NCBI GenBank assembly: GCA_002633005.1
Contig: NMRA01000209.1
Location: forward strand, 420,429-484,428
DNA length: 64,000 bases
Origin: Phoronis australis
Taxonomy: Eukaryota > Phoronida > Phoronidae
Reading direction: 5' to 3'
The first letter of the stretch is position 1. Each line of letters opens with the position of its first letter. Shown here piece by piece: positions 35,938-47,157 of this stretch. The notes beneath the pieces were generated by a model that was not told where the DNA came from, ran no database searches, and was given only the letters and a program-made list of their open reading frames with translations. The position numbers were made by a program, and so were the translations under genes.

Positions 35938-37346
35938 CGCCATTCTAGTCGGATGTGAAAGGAAGTACATGTATAGGCATTCATACGGTCGGACAATAGT
36001 TAGAATTCCCGGATGGACTAAAATGCGCTGACCGGAATTTCAACTCGCGTAACCAAAATGGTCGTAAAAGCATCATTTGAACTGGTTGTTTTCTTGTAGC
36101 CATTTACTGTCAAAGCTCTTCTTGCCTGGCCTCCACTTATGGTTCTTTTATGAATTCATTTTGTAAAAATACCTGGAAATGAGCATTATTCAAAGTTGCC
36201 AGCCATTTGTCTTGAGATAATATGGTGCACCTAGTGACCAACAAAGCTAATACTGTAGTTATAAATTTGGAATTCAAGTAACTCCAGTGAAAATTTATAT
36301 TTCACCCATATTACACTATCAGTTTTATCTTTTCCAATGGGTTTCCTTGGCTTCTGCGAAAAGCAGACGATCATACATTTGTTGTTGTTTTGATAATACA
36401 TATGAGTTTTCTTGTACGTAATCTATATATAATTAACGGTATGTTAATTTCTTGTCAATGATTTGAATTGATACGCTTGAAATAAGTCATCAAATCTTAC
36501 ATGTAGGTATTGGCTTGTTACCATACATGTAATTCAAATAGTCATCTATTTTGCATGTTCGTAAAACATTTTCTTGTTATTAACATGTCACACGTAAACT
36601 GCTCCCACTTTGGTTATGCCTGATGCTTTTTTCTTAGGAACCAACCAATAAAACTCAAAGTGATGCCAGATATGAAAACCTGTAGGATACATTTGGCAAT
36701 GATTGAAAAAGATGGCAGACATTACCTTGGAGATAGCATACAGTTCATGGCTTTGCAACTTGTTGGTGATGTATCTCTTTGCTCTTTTCAAGAACGGTGT
36801 TCTTCTATATTATGACCAAAAGGACTTTATTATTTTATAAATAAAACCCCATGTTGCAGTAATGCTATTGCACTTACTTTGCCCCGAAATGTAAGGAATG
36901 AAGTCTTTGTATTGGGATTTATTTGAAACGTTTTGTGTAGAAAGTGTTGGTCAAAGTGTTACATCGTCGATCGCTTTTGCTTCTAGAAAATAGAGAAAGA
37001 AAAAATGATTGGTGATTTTTCACCTTAAAAGCAGCAATCGTTGCATACATTGTCTAGTTATTAACGTATCAAAACTTTTGAAACTGTAATGGAAACCAGA
37101 GTCTACTTGTTATAGTGTAGCGACTATGGGTATTCAATTTGGATTGATATGCCAAGTTTAACGAAGCTTCAATAAAATAATGATCCAGTTGTGTCTATTT
37201 CATAGACTATGAACGACCGGCGATGGAAGCAACGAAATTGTGAACTAAATAAAATACTTCCGACACCAAACCTTGTCAACGAGACAAATTGAAAAGTATG
37301 ATCACACCGCTCACCCATTGTTCATGGGAACTGTAATTTCTATAAG
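35938..37346. repeat. Array unit B, left part (L1-L7)
   Basis: Landmarks: L1 35,938, L2 36,316, L3 36,467, L4 36,757, L5 37,040, L6 37,213, L7 37,316. It lacks the S module. It is interrupted at tctataag (37,339-37,346); the unit resumes at 41,607 after an insertion and ends at about 41,768. Confidence 0.65.
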
Positions 37347-38086
37347 CTAGCCAGCCACTTAGATGTATGAAGCTATCGTCAAAATCCAGCTCGGTACCAT
37401 TGTGTGTATTTCTTCCGTAGACCCCAAAATTGCACACAGTCAGGGTAGTTCTGCTTGTCACCGCGCCGTGAAACTTGTATTAACATGTAAAGCTAAAGAC
37501 CGGATGGGGTGCATGCAAAATCTGGGAATCAACCGACACTCACCATTCCCGTTACAGCCGTTTAAGTGAAAAACAATGCAATAAACGTCATTTTCTTGCG
37601 TAACTCTCTGCCTTTTCTAATAATGAAAAGTATGTCGTCGTTTTGAAAACAGTACGCTTGTGTCACGCGCACGCGCTATTTCCTAAATTTTTGCGACATC
37701 TCTCGGGAGATGATGATAGCTTGGCGGCAGCAAAATTTCTTCTGAAATTTAGTTCTTCGGTATCAAAATTCTAAAAACTTATTATGAAGAGAAACCAGTT
37801 CCGATAATTTTTTGTGACGTGTATGCAACCTCGTGAAAAAAGAACAGTTGATTGAAGAATCGGCGAAAGGAGAAACTGGCCAATAGGTTACACACTACTT
37901 CACGGCGCCGAAAGCCGTCTGCAGCACCGTTAAATAATTTAATTTACTCAATGAAGGCTATAGTTTTTAATGACACTACTTTTGTTTCACATTTGATCTT
38001 ACCATTTTTTGCCCATATCGATGCAAAGCTGTATATTTATATACAATTATATACATATATATATAAATATACAGCTTTGTAGCAAG
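37347..38086 (+). repeat. Unidentified repeat 'R-b', copy 2
   Basis: Collinear with 31,091-31,850. The central palindromic end is shorter: gcaaagctgtatatttatat and its inverted partner aaatatacagctttgtagc form a small hairpin at about 38,026-38,080. No gene is recognised. Confidence 0.6.
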
Positions 38087-38100
38087 GCTATCTATCTATC

Positions 38101-38128
<28 letters not shown>
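38087..38128. repeat. Microsatellite (CTAT)n(TA)n
   Basis: Tetranucleotide run merging into about 15 TA units. It lies at the 3' end of the minus-strand LINE, where CR1/L2-type elements usually end in short tandem repeats, so it is probably the LINE tail. Confidence 0.85.
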
Positions 38129-38132
<4 letters not shown>

Positions 38133-38243
38133 AACTAGGCCTCCGGCCCTTGTTACAATCAAATCATCAAATACAATAAAGGTAAGTGTCAAACACTAGA
38201 AGTAAACAGAATTCTTCTTCGCTTGAATGCGAAATGAACATAT

Positions 38244-38504
38244 TTACATGTTGACCATATAAGATATTTTTCCTCCATAGTCATGAGTCATGTTGAATTT
38301 TGTAACATTGGGGTTGTTGTAGCTCCATGCAGGCAAATATCGTTTCCTTAGGTCATCGTAGAATGGGCATTCGATAACAAAATGATATTCTGACTCGACA
38401 TATGTCCTAACACAGAGAGGGCATAACCTTTCTGTTCTGCAAAGTTTCAAGTGTCTACCCTTTTGAATCATTAGTGCATGCGCTGAACATCTCAATCTTA
38501 CCAT
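38244..38504 (-). pseudogene. LINE C-terminal zinc-knuckle (zf-RVT-like)
   Basis: Minus frame with LRCSAHALMIQKGRHLK, then the cysteine knuckle LCPLCVRTYVESEYHFVIEC (C-x2-C...H-x4-C) and FYDDLRKRYLP. This is the standard C-terminal nucleic-acid-binding end of these LINE polymerases. It is separated from the preceding segment by a frame change near 38,520. Confidence 0.8.
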
Positions 38505-38564
38505 ATCAGATCTAATATTTACATTGTCAATTATATCTAAATAGTTTTCAAAACATATATTTAA

Positions 38565-38791
38565 CTAAAAAGTTCTGTAAGTTTCCAGCTTAATCGAATT
38601 GTTCAAAATATCTTGACATTTTGGCTGATCAATATCTTTGCATCTTTGTTTAAAAAGTGATATGAAGCTTGTTTCGGAACCTACACCCTGATTATACCAT
38701 GCTTCTCCAAAACCAAACTGAAATAGCACTTTCTTAACATCATTAACCCAGCACGGTTTATTCTCCGTCATATTGTACTGCCATTCATAGC
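38565..38791 (-). pseudogene. LINE C-terminal segment 3' of the nested transposon
   Basis: Minus frame continuing the LINE after the insert: WQYNMTENKPCWVNDVKKVL, QFGFGEAWYNQGVG, FISLFKQRCKD and SIKLETYRTF. The 'W-x-x-V-K-x-x-L-x-x-x-G-F-G-x-x-W' and 'K-Q-R-x-x-D' signatures are common to CR1/L2-like C-termini. Confidence 0.8.
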
Positions 38792-39918
38792 CACAGGCGC
38801 TTGGGTTTATCGCAAATGACGTCACTCAATAATATATGTAAGAAAACATAAAGGTTGGACACTCGAAATCTGTTTGCTCAGAATTTTCTACTCAAATGTG
38901 CATGGAACTCCACGAAACTAGCATCGAACAACTCTTAGAATACCTTCTTTCATTTGATCTCTTCAAATTGCCTTCGAGTGGTGATTTGGCGACAAAAATG
39001 CCAAAAGAATGCCAAAATCACAAATTCAAGGACCTAATTCCGTGATGTCATGGCAGACGGTCTTCGCACATCCGGGTTATGACGGACGCTCCCGAGCTAA
39101 ATTCGAAAGTCTAATTTCGTGCGGCTTTCGCCGTCAAACCCTCGACTACTTGATCATGAGAAGCAGGGAGCACTTTATTGCCAAATAAATGTAATTACTC
39201 ACATAATTATTTCAAATGTAAATTATCCTGATACTGTATTGATATGCGAAGTTTTTTGTGTACTGTGATCTCTTATGAAGGTTTTACTTTTGGCCAAAAA
39301 CCATTGAGTTAGCTCGTCGGCCACGCGCATTGTAATACTTGCACGGACTGCGTTTCCTGTCCGAGTGTGTGTTGTGCTTCATCCAAGAAAAGTGTGTGAT
39401 CTCAAGATGAGAAACAAGATACTCCAGTTTATGCAATAAGATTCTAAGTTAGGGGATAAAATGAGCCGTCAGTGGAATAAAGTTACAAATAATCATTGAA
39501 ATACTAACTTTAACATTCTCAATTAGTTGAGTTTTGGATTAGAATTATTGACTTTGAAATATAGGTTGCTTGCTCAAACTCGAAGTTTCACCTACGACAG
39601 TCGTGCAAGTTGAAGCACAACTGAAATCCGCCATGTTTACTATTTCAGGTCCTTGAATTCTGAGTTTTGAGATTGTTTTGTAAATTCCATCGCCAATTCA
39701 CCACTCACGAAGACAGTTAATGGGATCTAGGAAAGATAAGGCTTCGAAGGCTTATGCAACACCAGACTGAGGGAGGTGCACGCAGATTTTATTTGGATTT
39801 TAGACGGTTGAAGTTGGGAGCCTCGGCCTGGCAAAGTTTAAGTGTCCAACCTTTATGTTTTCTTACATGTATATATATTATTGAGTGACGTCATTTGCGA
39901 TAAACCCAAGCGCCTGTG
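38792..39918. mobile_element. Non-autonomous DNA transposon with long inverted ends, 8-bp TSD, nested in LINE
   Basis: Perfect target duplication ttcatagc at 38,784-38,791 and 39,919-39,926. The termini are cacaggcgcttgggtttatc and its exact inverse. The inverted repeat is identical for about 46 bp, then continues past a 6-nt indel (gtaagaaaacataaaggttg...), with weaker inverted similarity further in (gagtggtgatttggcga / tcgccaattcaccactc). Removing the insert and one duplication joins the LINE reading (TYHCYE to WQYNMTENK). The 8-bp duplication fits hAT or P-type elements; the CA..TG ends do not decide between them. No transposase. Confidence 0.85.
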
Positions 39919-40167
39919 TTCATAGCAATGATATGTAATTTTTGACTCATCGGTTCTTAATAGTTTAAACCAATATTTCATAATTCTAGGAAGTTGGTAA
40001 GCAATCAAGGAGTAACGACCCATCTCACCTCTAGCAGTCGATGAAATTGCCGTGCTAGGCAAATTTAAAATTTCATTACAAAATTTTATGTGGACTATTT
40101 CAATATATTCGTAATCACTAAAACCCCAGATCTCACAGCCATAACGAAGTATCGGCAATATTTTCAA
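39919..40167 (-). pseudogene. LINE post-RT (thumb/connection) segment
   Basis: Reads LPILRYGCEIWGF, IVHIKFCNEILNLP, GEMGRYSLIAYQL and IMKYWFKLL, the typical stretch after the polymerase in CR1/L2-like elements (PxLxYGxEIWG...E-x-G-R-x-P). The frame then runs out of LINE sequence into the inserted transposon, which begins at TYHCYE|. The rest of the frame to 39,853 is transposon end. Confidence 0.8.
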
Positions 40168-40465
40168 TCGAATAATTTTAAACTAACTTTAACAGGGAGT
40201 GCATTAAAACCATTGACATTTTTTCTCATTAAATTCACTCCTTTAGTAGCCTGTAATGATAGAGTTTTCTGTGAGCAAGACCACGAACCTTTCGTAGTAA
40301 ACATTAATCCTAGATATTTGTATGCATTAACAATATTAACAGTATTCCCATCATACTTTCATTTTTCATACGATCGTAACATTCCACCTTTTCTGAAAAC
40401 ATTTATCTTAGTATTCGACATGTTAACAATCAATTTCCATTTCTGACTATACTCATATAAAATGT

Positions 40466-41545
40466 TCAATTTTTATGCAGTCCTTTCACACTATAAGAAA
40501 ATAAAACCAAATCATCAGCAAACAGCAGATGCAATAATTCAGCTGATCCCATGGTAATTTTTTCACCGCCACCTGATTCTAATTCTTGTTCGAGATCGTC
40601 TATAAATAAAATAAACAAAAACGGTGATAGCTTAGAGCCTTGTTTTAGACCATTGTGACAACCAAAGAACTCCGTGTACCTCCCGTTACTCAGTCTCACG
40701 CACGCTTTTACTTCAGCGTACATTGCTTTGATTAACTTATACATCGTACCTTCTATGTGATTGTTCTTTAATTTAAAATACAATGCGCTTCTATGTATAC
40801 TGTCATAGGCTGCCTTAAAATCCACGAAAGCACAATAAAATCTACCTTTCTCTCTTGTCAAATATTCAATTATTAACGTATATAAAGCAAACATGTGATC
40901 CACCGTACTGTGCCCTTTCCTAAACACAGCTTGAGACATACTGATTACGTTTTCTCTTTCCGACCATTTTAGAAGTCGCCGCACAATATTGTTTTCATAT
41001 ATTTTGGCTGTAACTTGCATGAGGGATATTCCCCTGAAATTTTCAGGAATTTTGGTACCGCCCTTAAATATCGGTACTATAATGGATTTTGTCCATTCTT
41101 TTGGAACCACGCCATTTTTAAAAAAGTAGTTGTATACCTGGAACAGCGAATCTACCAACTTTTTATCAGTATACTTGTAGAACTCAATACTAATTTCATC
41201 GCATCCTGGCGAAGTTCCGTCTTTCATACTACCGATGGTTTGTATAATTTCGTCTTTTGTGATTTCAGCGTCAAACTCCATATCAACAACTGCATTACTT
41301 GAATTGATGTCATTTTTTACTGAGTTCTCAATAAAAGCATGAAACTCAGCGAACTCTGTATTAGTAACAAAATAGTGGCCTTTGAACAGAGAGTTGAAAT
41401 AATTTATCCATTCCTCCGGTTTAATATTCGTCGATATACCTTTCTTCTTAATATTAAATGCGCGCCAGGATTTTTTACTGTCTTTACTCTCCACAGCTGA
41501 TTTCAAAGTTTTGTAATGTTTTCTGTTACACTCTATCTGTTTCAC
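40466..41545 (-). CDS. LINE reverse transcriptase, open over about 359 codons
   Basis: The longest uninterrupted coding frame in the window. Landmarks: KDGTSPGCDEISIEFYKY, SIIVPIFKGG, NFRGISLMQVTAKIYE, SQAVFRKGHSTVDHMF, catalytic block CAFVDFKAAYDSIHRSAL with the first Asp intact, GLKQGSKLSPFLFILFIDDL, and catalytic LLFADDLVLFS with both Asp intact. The usual Q-x-G-F reads QAVF. The frame ends in KGLHKN just after the FADD box, apparently by frameshift. It is younger than the Tx1 copy at 28 kb judging by integrity. The polymerase would copy its own RNA at a nicked target site. Confidence 0.9.
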   Translation of the reverse strand: MKQIECNRKHYKTLKSAVESKDSKKSWRAFNIKKKGISTNIKPEEWINYFNSLFKGHYFVTNTEFAEFHAFIENSVKNDINSSNAVVDMEFDAEITKDEIIQTIGSMKDGTSPGCDEISIEFYKYTDKKLVDSLFQVYNYFFKNGVVPKEWTKSIIVPIFKGGTKIPENFRGISLMQVTAKIYENNIVRRLLKWSERENVISMSQAVFRKGHSTVDHMFALYTLIIEYLTREKGRFYCAFVDFKAAYDSIHRSALYFKLKNNHIEGTMYKLIKAMYAEVKACVRLSNGRYTEFFGCHNGLKQGSKLSPFLFILFIDDLEQELESGGGEKITMGSAELLHLLFADDLVLFSYSVKGLHKN

Positions 41546-41606
41546 TTTTTTAAGTTTCCATAATCCCTTCTAGCTTATACATATAGAGTTCGGCAAATGT
41601 TTTCTC

Positions 41607-41768
41607 TCTATAAGCGTACCTCAATATTCCCTGTTTTGTGATTTCAACGAATACTCAATGTGTCTCAGCAAATGCATTATAAATATCTCATTAAGTGATA
41701 AAAGGGATTTCCAACTAAAACCTCATCAATGTACTCTCTGTGTCACGGGTTGCGTATTTTGACTCCTG
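41607..41768. repeat. Array unit B, right part
   Basis: Resumes at tctataag with cgtacctcaatattccctg, then ttttgtgatttcaacga and tgtcacgggttgcgtat, the tail shared by other units, and ends where unit C begins with the L1-L2 modules missing. Confidence 0.6.
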
Positions 41769-43182
41769 TTAATTTCTTGTTAATGTTATGAATTGATACG
41801 CTTGAAATAAGTAATCAAATCCTACATGTAGGTATTGGCTTGTTACCATCCATGTAACTCGCCAAGTCTTCAATTTTGCATTTTCATGATATGTTTTTCT
41901 TGTTATTAACGTGTCACACGTAAAATGCTCTCAATTTGGTTATGCCTGAAGCTTTTTTCAAAGAGACCAGATTATAAAATTCAAATTGATGCCAGATGAG
42001 TAAATTTGCTGGAAACAGTTGTTTATGTTTGAAAAAAGGTGGCAGACATTACCTTGGATATAGCATATAGATCATGGCTTCAGAACACAATTTGAAAAAA
42101 AAATTCCGCAAGGAGATCGCAACTTGTTGGTGATGTATCTCTTTGCTCTTTTCAAGAACGGTGGTGTTGTTCTACAGTATGGCCTATTGGTTGTTTTCTT
42201 TTGTAAGTAAACCCCATGTTGCAATAGTGCCGTTGTACATACATTTCCGCGAAAAGGAATGAATTAAGTCTTCGTATAGGGATGTTTTGTGAACATAGTG
42301 TTGGTCAAAGGCTTTCATCATTGATTACCTTTGCTTCTAGGAAATAGAAAAAGAAAAAATCGCTGGAGATTTTATACCTTAAAAGCAGCAATCGTTGCAT
42401 ACATTGTCTAGCTATTACCGTATCAAACTTGTAGAGCTGTAATGGAAGCCAGAGTGTACTTGTTATGGTGTAGCGACTATAGGTATTCGATCTGGATTGA
42501 AATGACAGGTTTAAAGAAGTTTCAATAAAATAAAGACAGAATCGTGTCTCTTCTATAAACTGTGAACGACCGGCTACGGAAACAACGAAATCTGACCTCA
42601 ATAAAATACATCGTCAACGAGCATGATTGAAATACTTTGACGCTCGCGTGCGTGATACATGTACAATCACGCTGTTCTGAAGTCCTGACTTTTTCGTGAA
42701 GCTTAAAGACCATTATAGCTAAATGGACTGTTTAATTACATTAATTAAACTCTACGCAGTAATAAGACTATTCACCTTAGTTTGCTCCAATAGTTTGTGA
42801 GGCCAGTATTTCTGTATATTTTAAAGATTTTCTTTGAAAATGTTTATGCAAGTAATCCGGTTGGATACTGCTTTCCCTCGCTCAATGTCGCTTCCAGAAG
42901 AGAGAGAAAGATTACTTTGATTATCGGGTTTTTTTCTAGAAAGAAATCCACCGCTCATCGGAACTGTATTATGTACATGTATAAGAGTACACTCCATATA
43001 CCCTGTTTTGTGATTTCAACCAATTCTCGACCTGACACCAGCTAAATGCACTATTGAAATCTCAATTGAGTGATAAAAAGCAGTTTTCATCTAAAAACTC
43101 ATACATATACTCCCTGTGTCACAGGTTGCGTATTGTGGTTCTTGTTTTAAAAATAGTGCGGTCCACACGAGTGGCCGCCATT
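41769..43182. repeat. Array unit C (L1-L2 deleted)
   Basis: Landmarks: L3 attgatacgcttgaaataag (41,791), L4 ttgttggtgatgtatctctt (42,125), L5 42,394, L6 42,566, L7 ctcatcggaactg (42,957). Minus frame 42,305-42,601 is a by-product of the L5-L6 region and is not conserved in frame elsewhere. Confidence 0.6.
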
Positions 43183-45047
43183 CTGGTCGGATGCGAACAG
43201 AAACGTATGAAGTCACCCTGTCGTGCAATTGTTAGAATTCCTAGGTGGACTAAAATGCGTTGACCGGAATTTCAGTTCACGTATTCAAAGTCGCAAAAGC
43301 AGCATTTGAATTGGTTATTCTCTCGTAAACATTTGCTCTCAAAGCGGGTTTACCTGCCTTGCCTGTACTTGAGGTTTTTATGAATTCACTTTATAAATTT
43401 AAAATACGTGGGAATGGGCATTGTTCAAAAATGCCGGCCATTTGTCTTGAGATGTTATGCTTCACCTAGTGTCCAACAAAGCTAATATTGTAGTTTTGAT
43501 TTCAAATTCAAATAACCCCAGTGAAGATCTATATTTCATCCAGATTACACTAACAGTTTTATCTTTCCCAATGTCTTTCCTTGGCTTATGCGAAAAACAG
43601 ACGGTCATACATTTGTTATTCTTTGATAATACATATGAGAAAAAGTTATCTTGCTTTTAAATCAATATATAATAATGATAATTTCATATTGATGTTATAA
43701 GTTGATACGCTTGAAATAAGTCATCAAATCTTACATGTAGGTATTGGCTTGTTATCATACATGTAACTCGCCAAGTCTTCAATTTTGCATGTTTGTGATA
43801 CATTTACTTGTTATCAGCACGTCACACGTAAACTGTTTTCACTTTGGCTATGCCTGATGCTTTTTTCAAAGAAACCAACCAATAAAACTCAAAGAGATGC
43901 CAGATGAGTTAACTTGTAGGAAACAGTTGGCAATGATTGAAATTGGTGGCAGACATTACCTTTGAGATAGCATCCAGTTCATGGCTTTGCAACTTGTTGG
44001 TGATGTATCTATTTGCTCTTTTCAAAAACGGTATTCTTCTATATTGTAACCAAAAGGACTTTATTGTTTTATAAATAAAATCCCATGTTGCAGTAATGAT
44101 ATTGCACTTACTTTGCCCCGAAACGTAAGGCACGAAGTCTTTGTATTGGTATTTACTTAAAACGTTTTTTGTAGAAAGTCTTGATCAATGTGTCGCATCG
44201 TCGCTCACTTTTGCTTCTAGGAACAAGAAAAAAGGATTGGTGATTTTTCATCTTAAAGCTGCAATCGTTGCATACATTGTCTAGTTATTTCCGTATCAAA
44301 TCTTTTGAAACTATAATGGAAACCAGAGGCTACTAGTTATTGTGTAGCGACTATGGGTATTCAATTTTGATTGATATGCCAAGTTTAACGAAGCTTCAAT
44401 GAAATAATGATCCAATTGTGTATATTTCATAGACTATGAACGACCGGCGATGGAGGCAACGACATTGTGACATAAATAAAATAGATCCGACACCAAACCT
44501 TGCCAACAAGACTAATTGAAAAATTTTATTGCTTGGTATGATCACACTGCTTAGACGTTCTACTTTTTGTGTGAAATTTAAAGGCCATTATAGCCAAATG
44601 GAATTTTTACTGTTATTAAACAATCTTGATGCTGCAATAAGATTATTGTACTCACTTCGCCAACTAAAGTTTTTGACGCCAGTATATCTGTACATGTACG
44701 TTTTAAAGATTTCTTTCCGAAAGTTTTATTCAAGTAATCCGGTAGGATTCTGCTTTACCTCGCACGCTTTTTCTTGTAGAAGAGAGAGGAAGATTGTAAT
44801 GTTTATTGGCGTTTAACTTAAAAAAAAATCCATCGTTCATGGGAACTGTAATTTCTAAAAGTTTGCTCTCAAAATACTCAGTTTTGTGATTTTAACGTAT
44901 TCTCAATGTGTCTCATCAAATGCATCATTGGCATCTCACTTGAGTGATAAAAAGCGGTTTCCAACTAAAATCTCATAAATGTACTCTCTGTGTCACGGGT
45001 TGCGTATTGTGGTTCTTGTTTAAAAACAATGCAGTTCACATGAGTTG
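43183..45047. repeat. Array unit D
   Basis: Landmarks: L1 43,183, L2 cagttttatctttcccaatg (43,554), L3 43,698, L4 43,996, L5 44,267, L6 44,440, L7 tccatcgttcatgggaactg (44,829). No S module. At 1,865 bp it is close to the modal unit length. Confidence 0.65.
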
Positions 45048-47157
45048 CTGCCATTCTGGTCGGTTTTGAACGGAAATGTACTAATAAACCGGGTCGCGCA
45101 ATAGCTAGATTTCTAAGATGGACTATACATATGTAAATAAAACAACAAGAATGGATCAACTGAAATTTTCGGATATAATAACGGCCTCCGTCAACAGAAC
45201 AGAAATAAAGTAAAATCAAACACTGTATGACAATTGACATTTAAGATGTGGCGTAATGAATATGATACATTGTTGCGGAAATAATTAAATGATATAATTT
45301 AAGAAGTTTTTATGTTTAATCCGTGAGTTTCTAGTGTGTTGAGCTATAATGCGCTGACCGAAATCTAAGCTCACGTATTCCAACTCGTCACAAAAGCAGC
45401 GTTTGAATTGGTTATGTCTTGTAGACCTTTGGTCTCAAAGGTCTCGCTGCCTCTCCGCCACTTATTGTTCTTTTATGAATTATCTTTGTGAAAATACGTG
45501 GGAATGAGCATTGTTTAAATTTGCCGGCCATTTGTGTTGAGATAATATGATGCACCTAGAAAACAACAATGCTAATACTGTAGTTTTGATTTAAAATTCA
45601 AATAACTGCACTGAAAATTATACCTATATTACACTGTCAGTTTTATCGTACCCAATGCATTTCGGTGGCTTCTACGAAAAGCAGACGATCATACATTTGT
45701 TAGTCTGTGATAATACAGATGAGTAAAAGTTATCTTCTTTTTAAATCAATATATAATTATGTTAAATTCTTGGTGATGTTATGAATTGATACGCTTGAAG
45801 TAAGTCATCAAATCTTACATGTACATGTAGGTATTGGCATGTTACCATACATGTAACTCGCTACGTCTTCGATTTTGCATGTTCATGGTCTTTTTTCTTG
45901 TTTTTAGCTTGTCATACGAAAAATGCTTTCAATTTGGTAATGCCTGAAGCTTTTTTTCAAAGAGACCAGCCTTTAAAACTCAAATTGATGCCAGATGAGT
46001 AAATTTGCAGGAAACAGTTGGTTATGTTTGAAAAAAGTTGGCAGACATTACCAAGCAGATAGCAACCAGATAGTGGCTTCAGTAGACAAACATTTTTTCC
46101 GAAAGGAGATCGGAACTTGTTGGTGATGTATCTCTTTGCTCTTTTCAAGAACGGTGTTATTCTATATTATAGCCAAATGGATTTTTTCTTTTATAAATAA
46201 AACCCCATGTTGCAATAATGCTATTGCACTTTAATTAAGTCTTCGTACAGGGATTTATTTAAATTGTTTTGTGAAGATGGTCTCGGTCAAAGGCTCTCAT
46301 CTTTGCTTGCTTTTGCTACTAGGAAATAGAAAAAGAAAAAATCACTGCGGATTTTTCACCTAAAAAGCAGTAATCGTTGCATACATTGTCTAGCTATTAC
46401 GTACCAAACTTGTAGAACGGTAACGGAAGCAATGGTGTACTTGATATGGTGTAGCGACTATGGGTATTTGATTTTGATTTGGATTCGTATGACAGGTTTA
46501 ACGAAGTTTCAATGAAATAAAGAAAAAATCGCAACTCTTCTTTAGACTGTGAACGACCGCCTACGGAAACAACGAAATCTGACCTCATCAAATGCCATAA
46601 CTTGTCAACGATTCTAACTGAAAGATTTTTGAAGAACGCATGCGTGATGCATGTGCAATCACGCTGCTGCGAAGTTCCGACTTTTCTCGTGAAGCTTAAA
46701 GACCATTATAGCGAAATGGAATTTTTAATTACATTTATAAAACTCCATGCTGCAATTAGACTATTCACCTTACTTCGATCCTATAGTTTGTGAGGCCAGT
46801 ATTTCTGTACGTTTTGAAGATTTTTTCGAAAACATTTATGCAAATAATCCTGTTGCATTCTGCTTTACCTCGCTCGTTTTCGCTTCGTGAAGAGAGAGAG
46901 AAAGATTATGCTGGTTATTGGGTTTTAACCTAAAAAGCATCCATCATTCACGGGAACTGTACTTTCTATAAGATTACACTCAATATACCCTGTTAGGTGA
47001 TTTTAACGAATTCTCACGGTGTCACCCGCTAATGCATTATTGGCATCTCACTGGAGTAATGAAAACCGTTTTCATCTAAAAATTCATACATGTACTCTTT
47101 GTCCCAGAGGTTGCGTATTGTGGTTCTTGTGTTGAAACTGCAGCAGTTCACATGAGT
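45048..47157. repeat. Array unit E, with about 220-bp insert
   Basis: Landmarks: L1 45,050, L2 45,635, L3 45,781, L4 46,117, L5 46,376, L6 46,554, L7 46,944. Between about 45,122 and 45,340 the unit is interrupted by sequence whose first 80-90 bp (aaataaaacaacaagaatgg, then atcaactgaaat) matches 54,322-54,410. Confidence 0.6.

Larger units (their letters stand above)
38097..41606 (-). mobile_element. CR1/L2- or jockey-like LINE, split by a DNA transposon
   Basis: Minus-strand non-LTR retrotransposon, 5'-truncated before the reverse transcriptase. Order: RT (41,545-40,466), thumb/connection frame (40,167-39,853), post-RT frame (up to 38,565), and a C-terminal zinc knuckle (38,504-38,244). The 3' UTR carries ttgtaacaagggccggaggc and ends in a TA/ATAG microsatellite. 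The coding region is interrupted at 38,784-39,926 by a 1,127-bp transposon. Exact clade needs a tree; the FADD box and the zinc knuckle fit the CR1/L2/jockey group rather than L1/Tx1. Confidence 0.85.
37339..41614. mobile_element. Composite insertion flanked by 8-bp repeat tctataag
   Basis: tctataag occurs at 37,339-37,346 and 41,607-41,614. Reading across it, the left flank (gggaactgtaattTCTATAAG) and the right flank (CGTACctcaatattccctg) rejoin to give the consensus of other array units. The 4,260-bp insert consists of an R-b repeat (37,347-38,095), a microsatellite and a minus-strand LINE that is 5'-truncated near 41,600. Either the LINE carried R-b as 3' flanking sequence or two events overlap. 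Confidence 0.55.

Noticed and set aside
36588-46148. Recurring minus frame starting KRAKRYITNKLQSHEL in several array units (36,588; 43,909; 45,957)
   Set aside because: It recurs because the DNA unit recurs (L4 module). The frame breaks at different places by indels not in threes, so no protein appears to be maintained.
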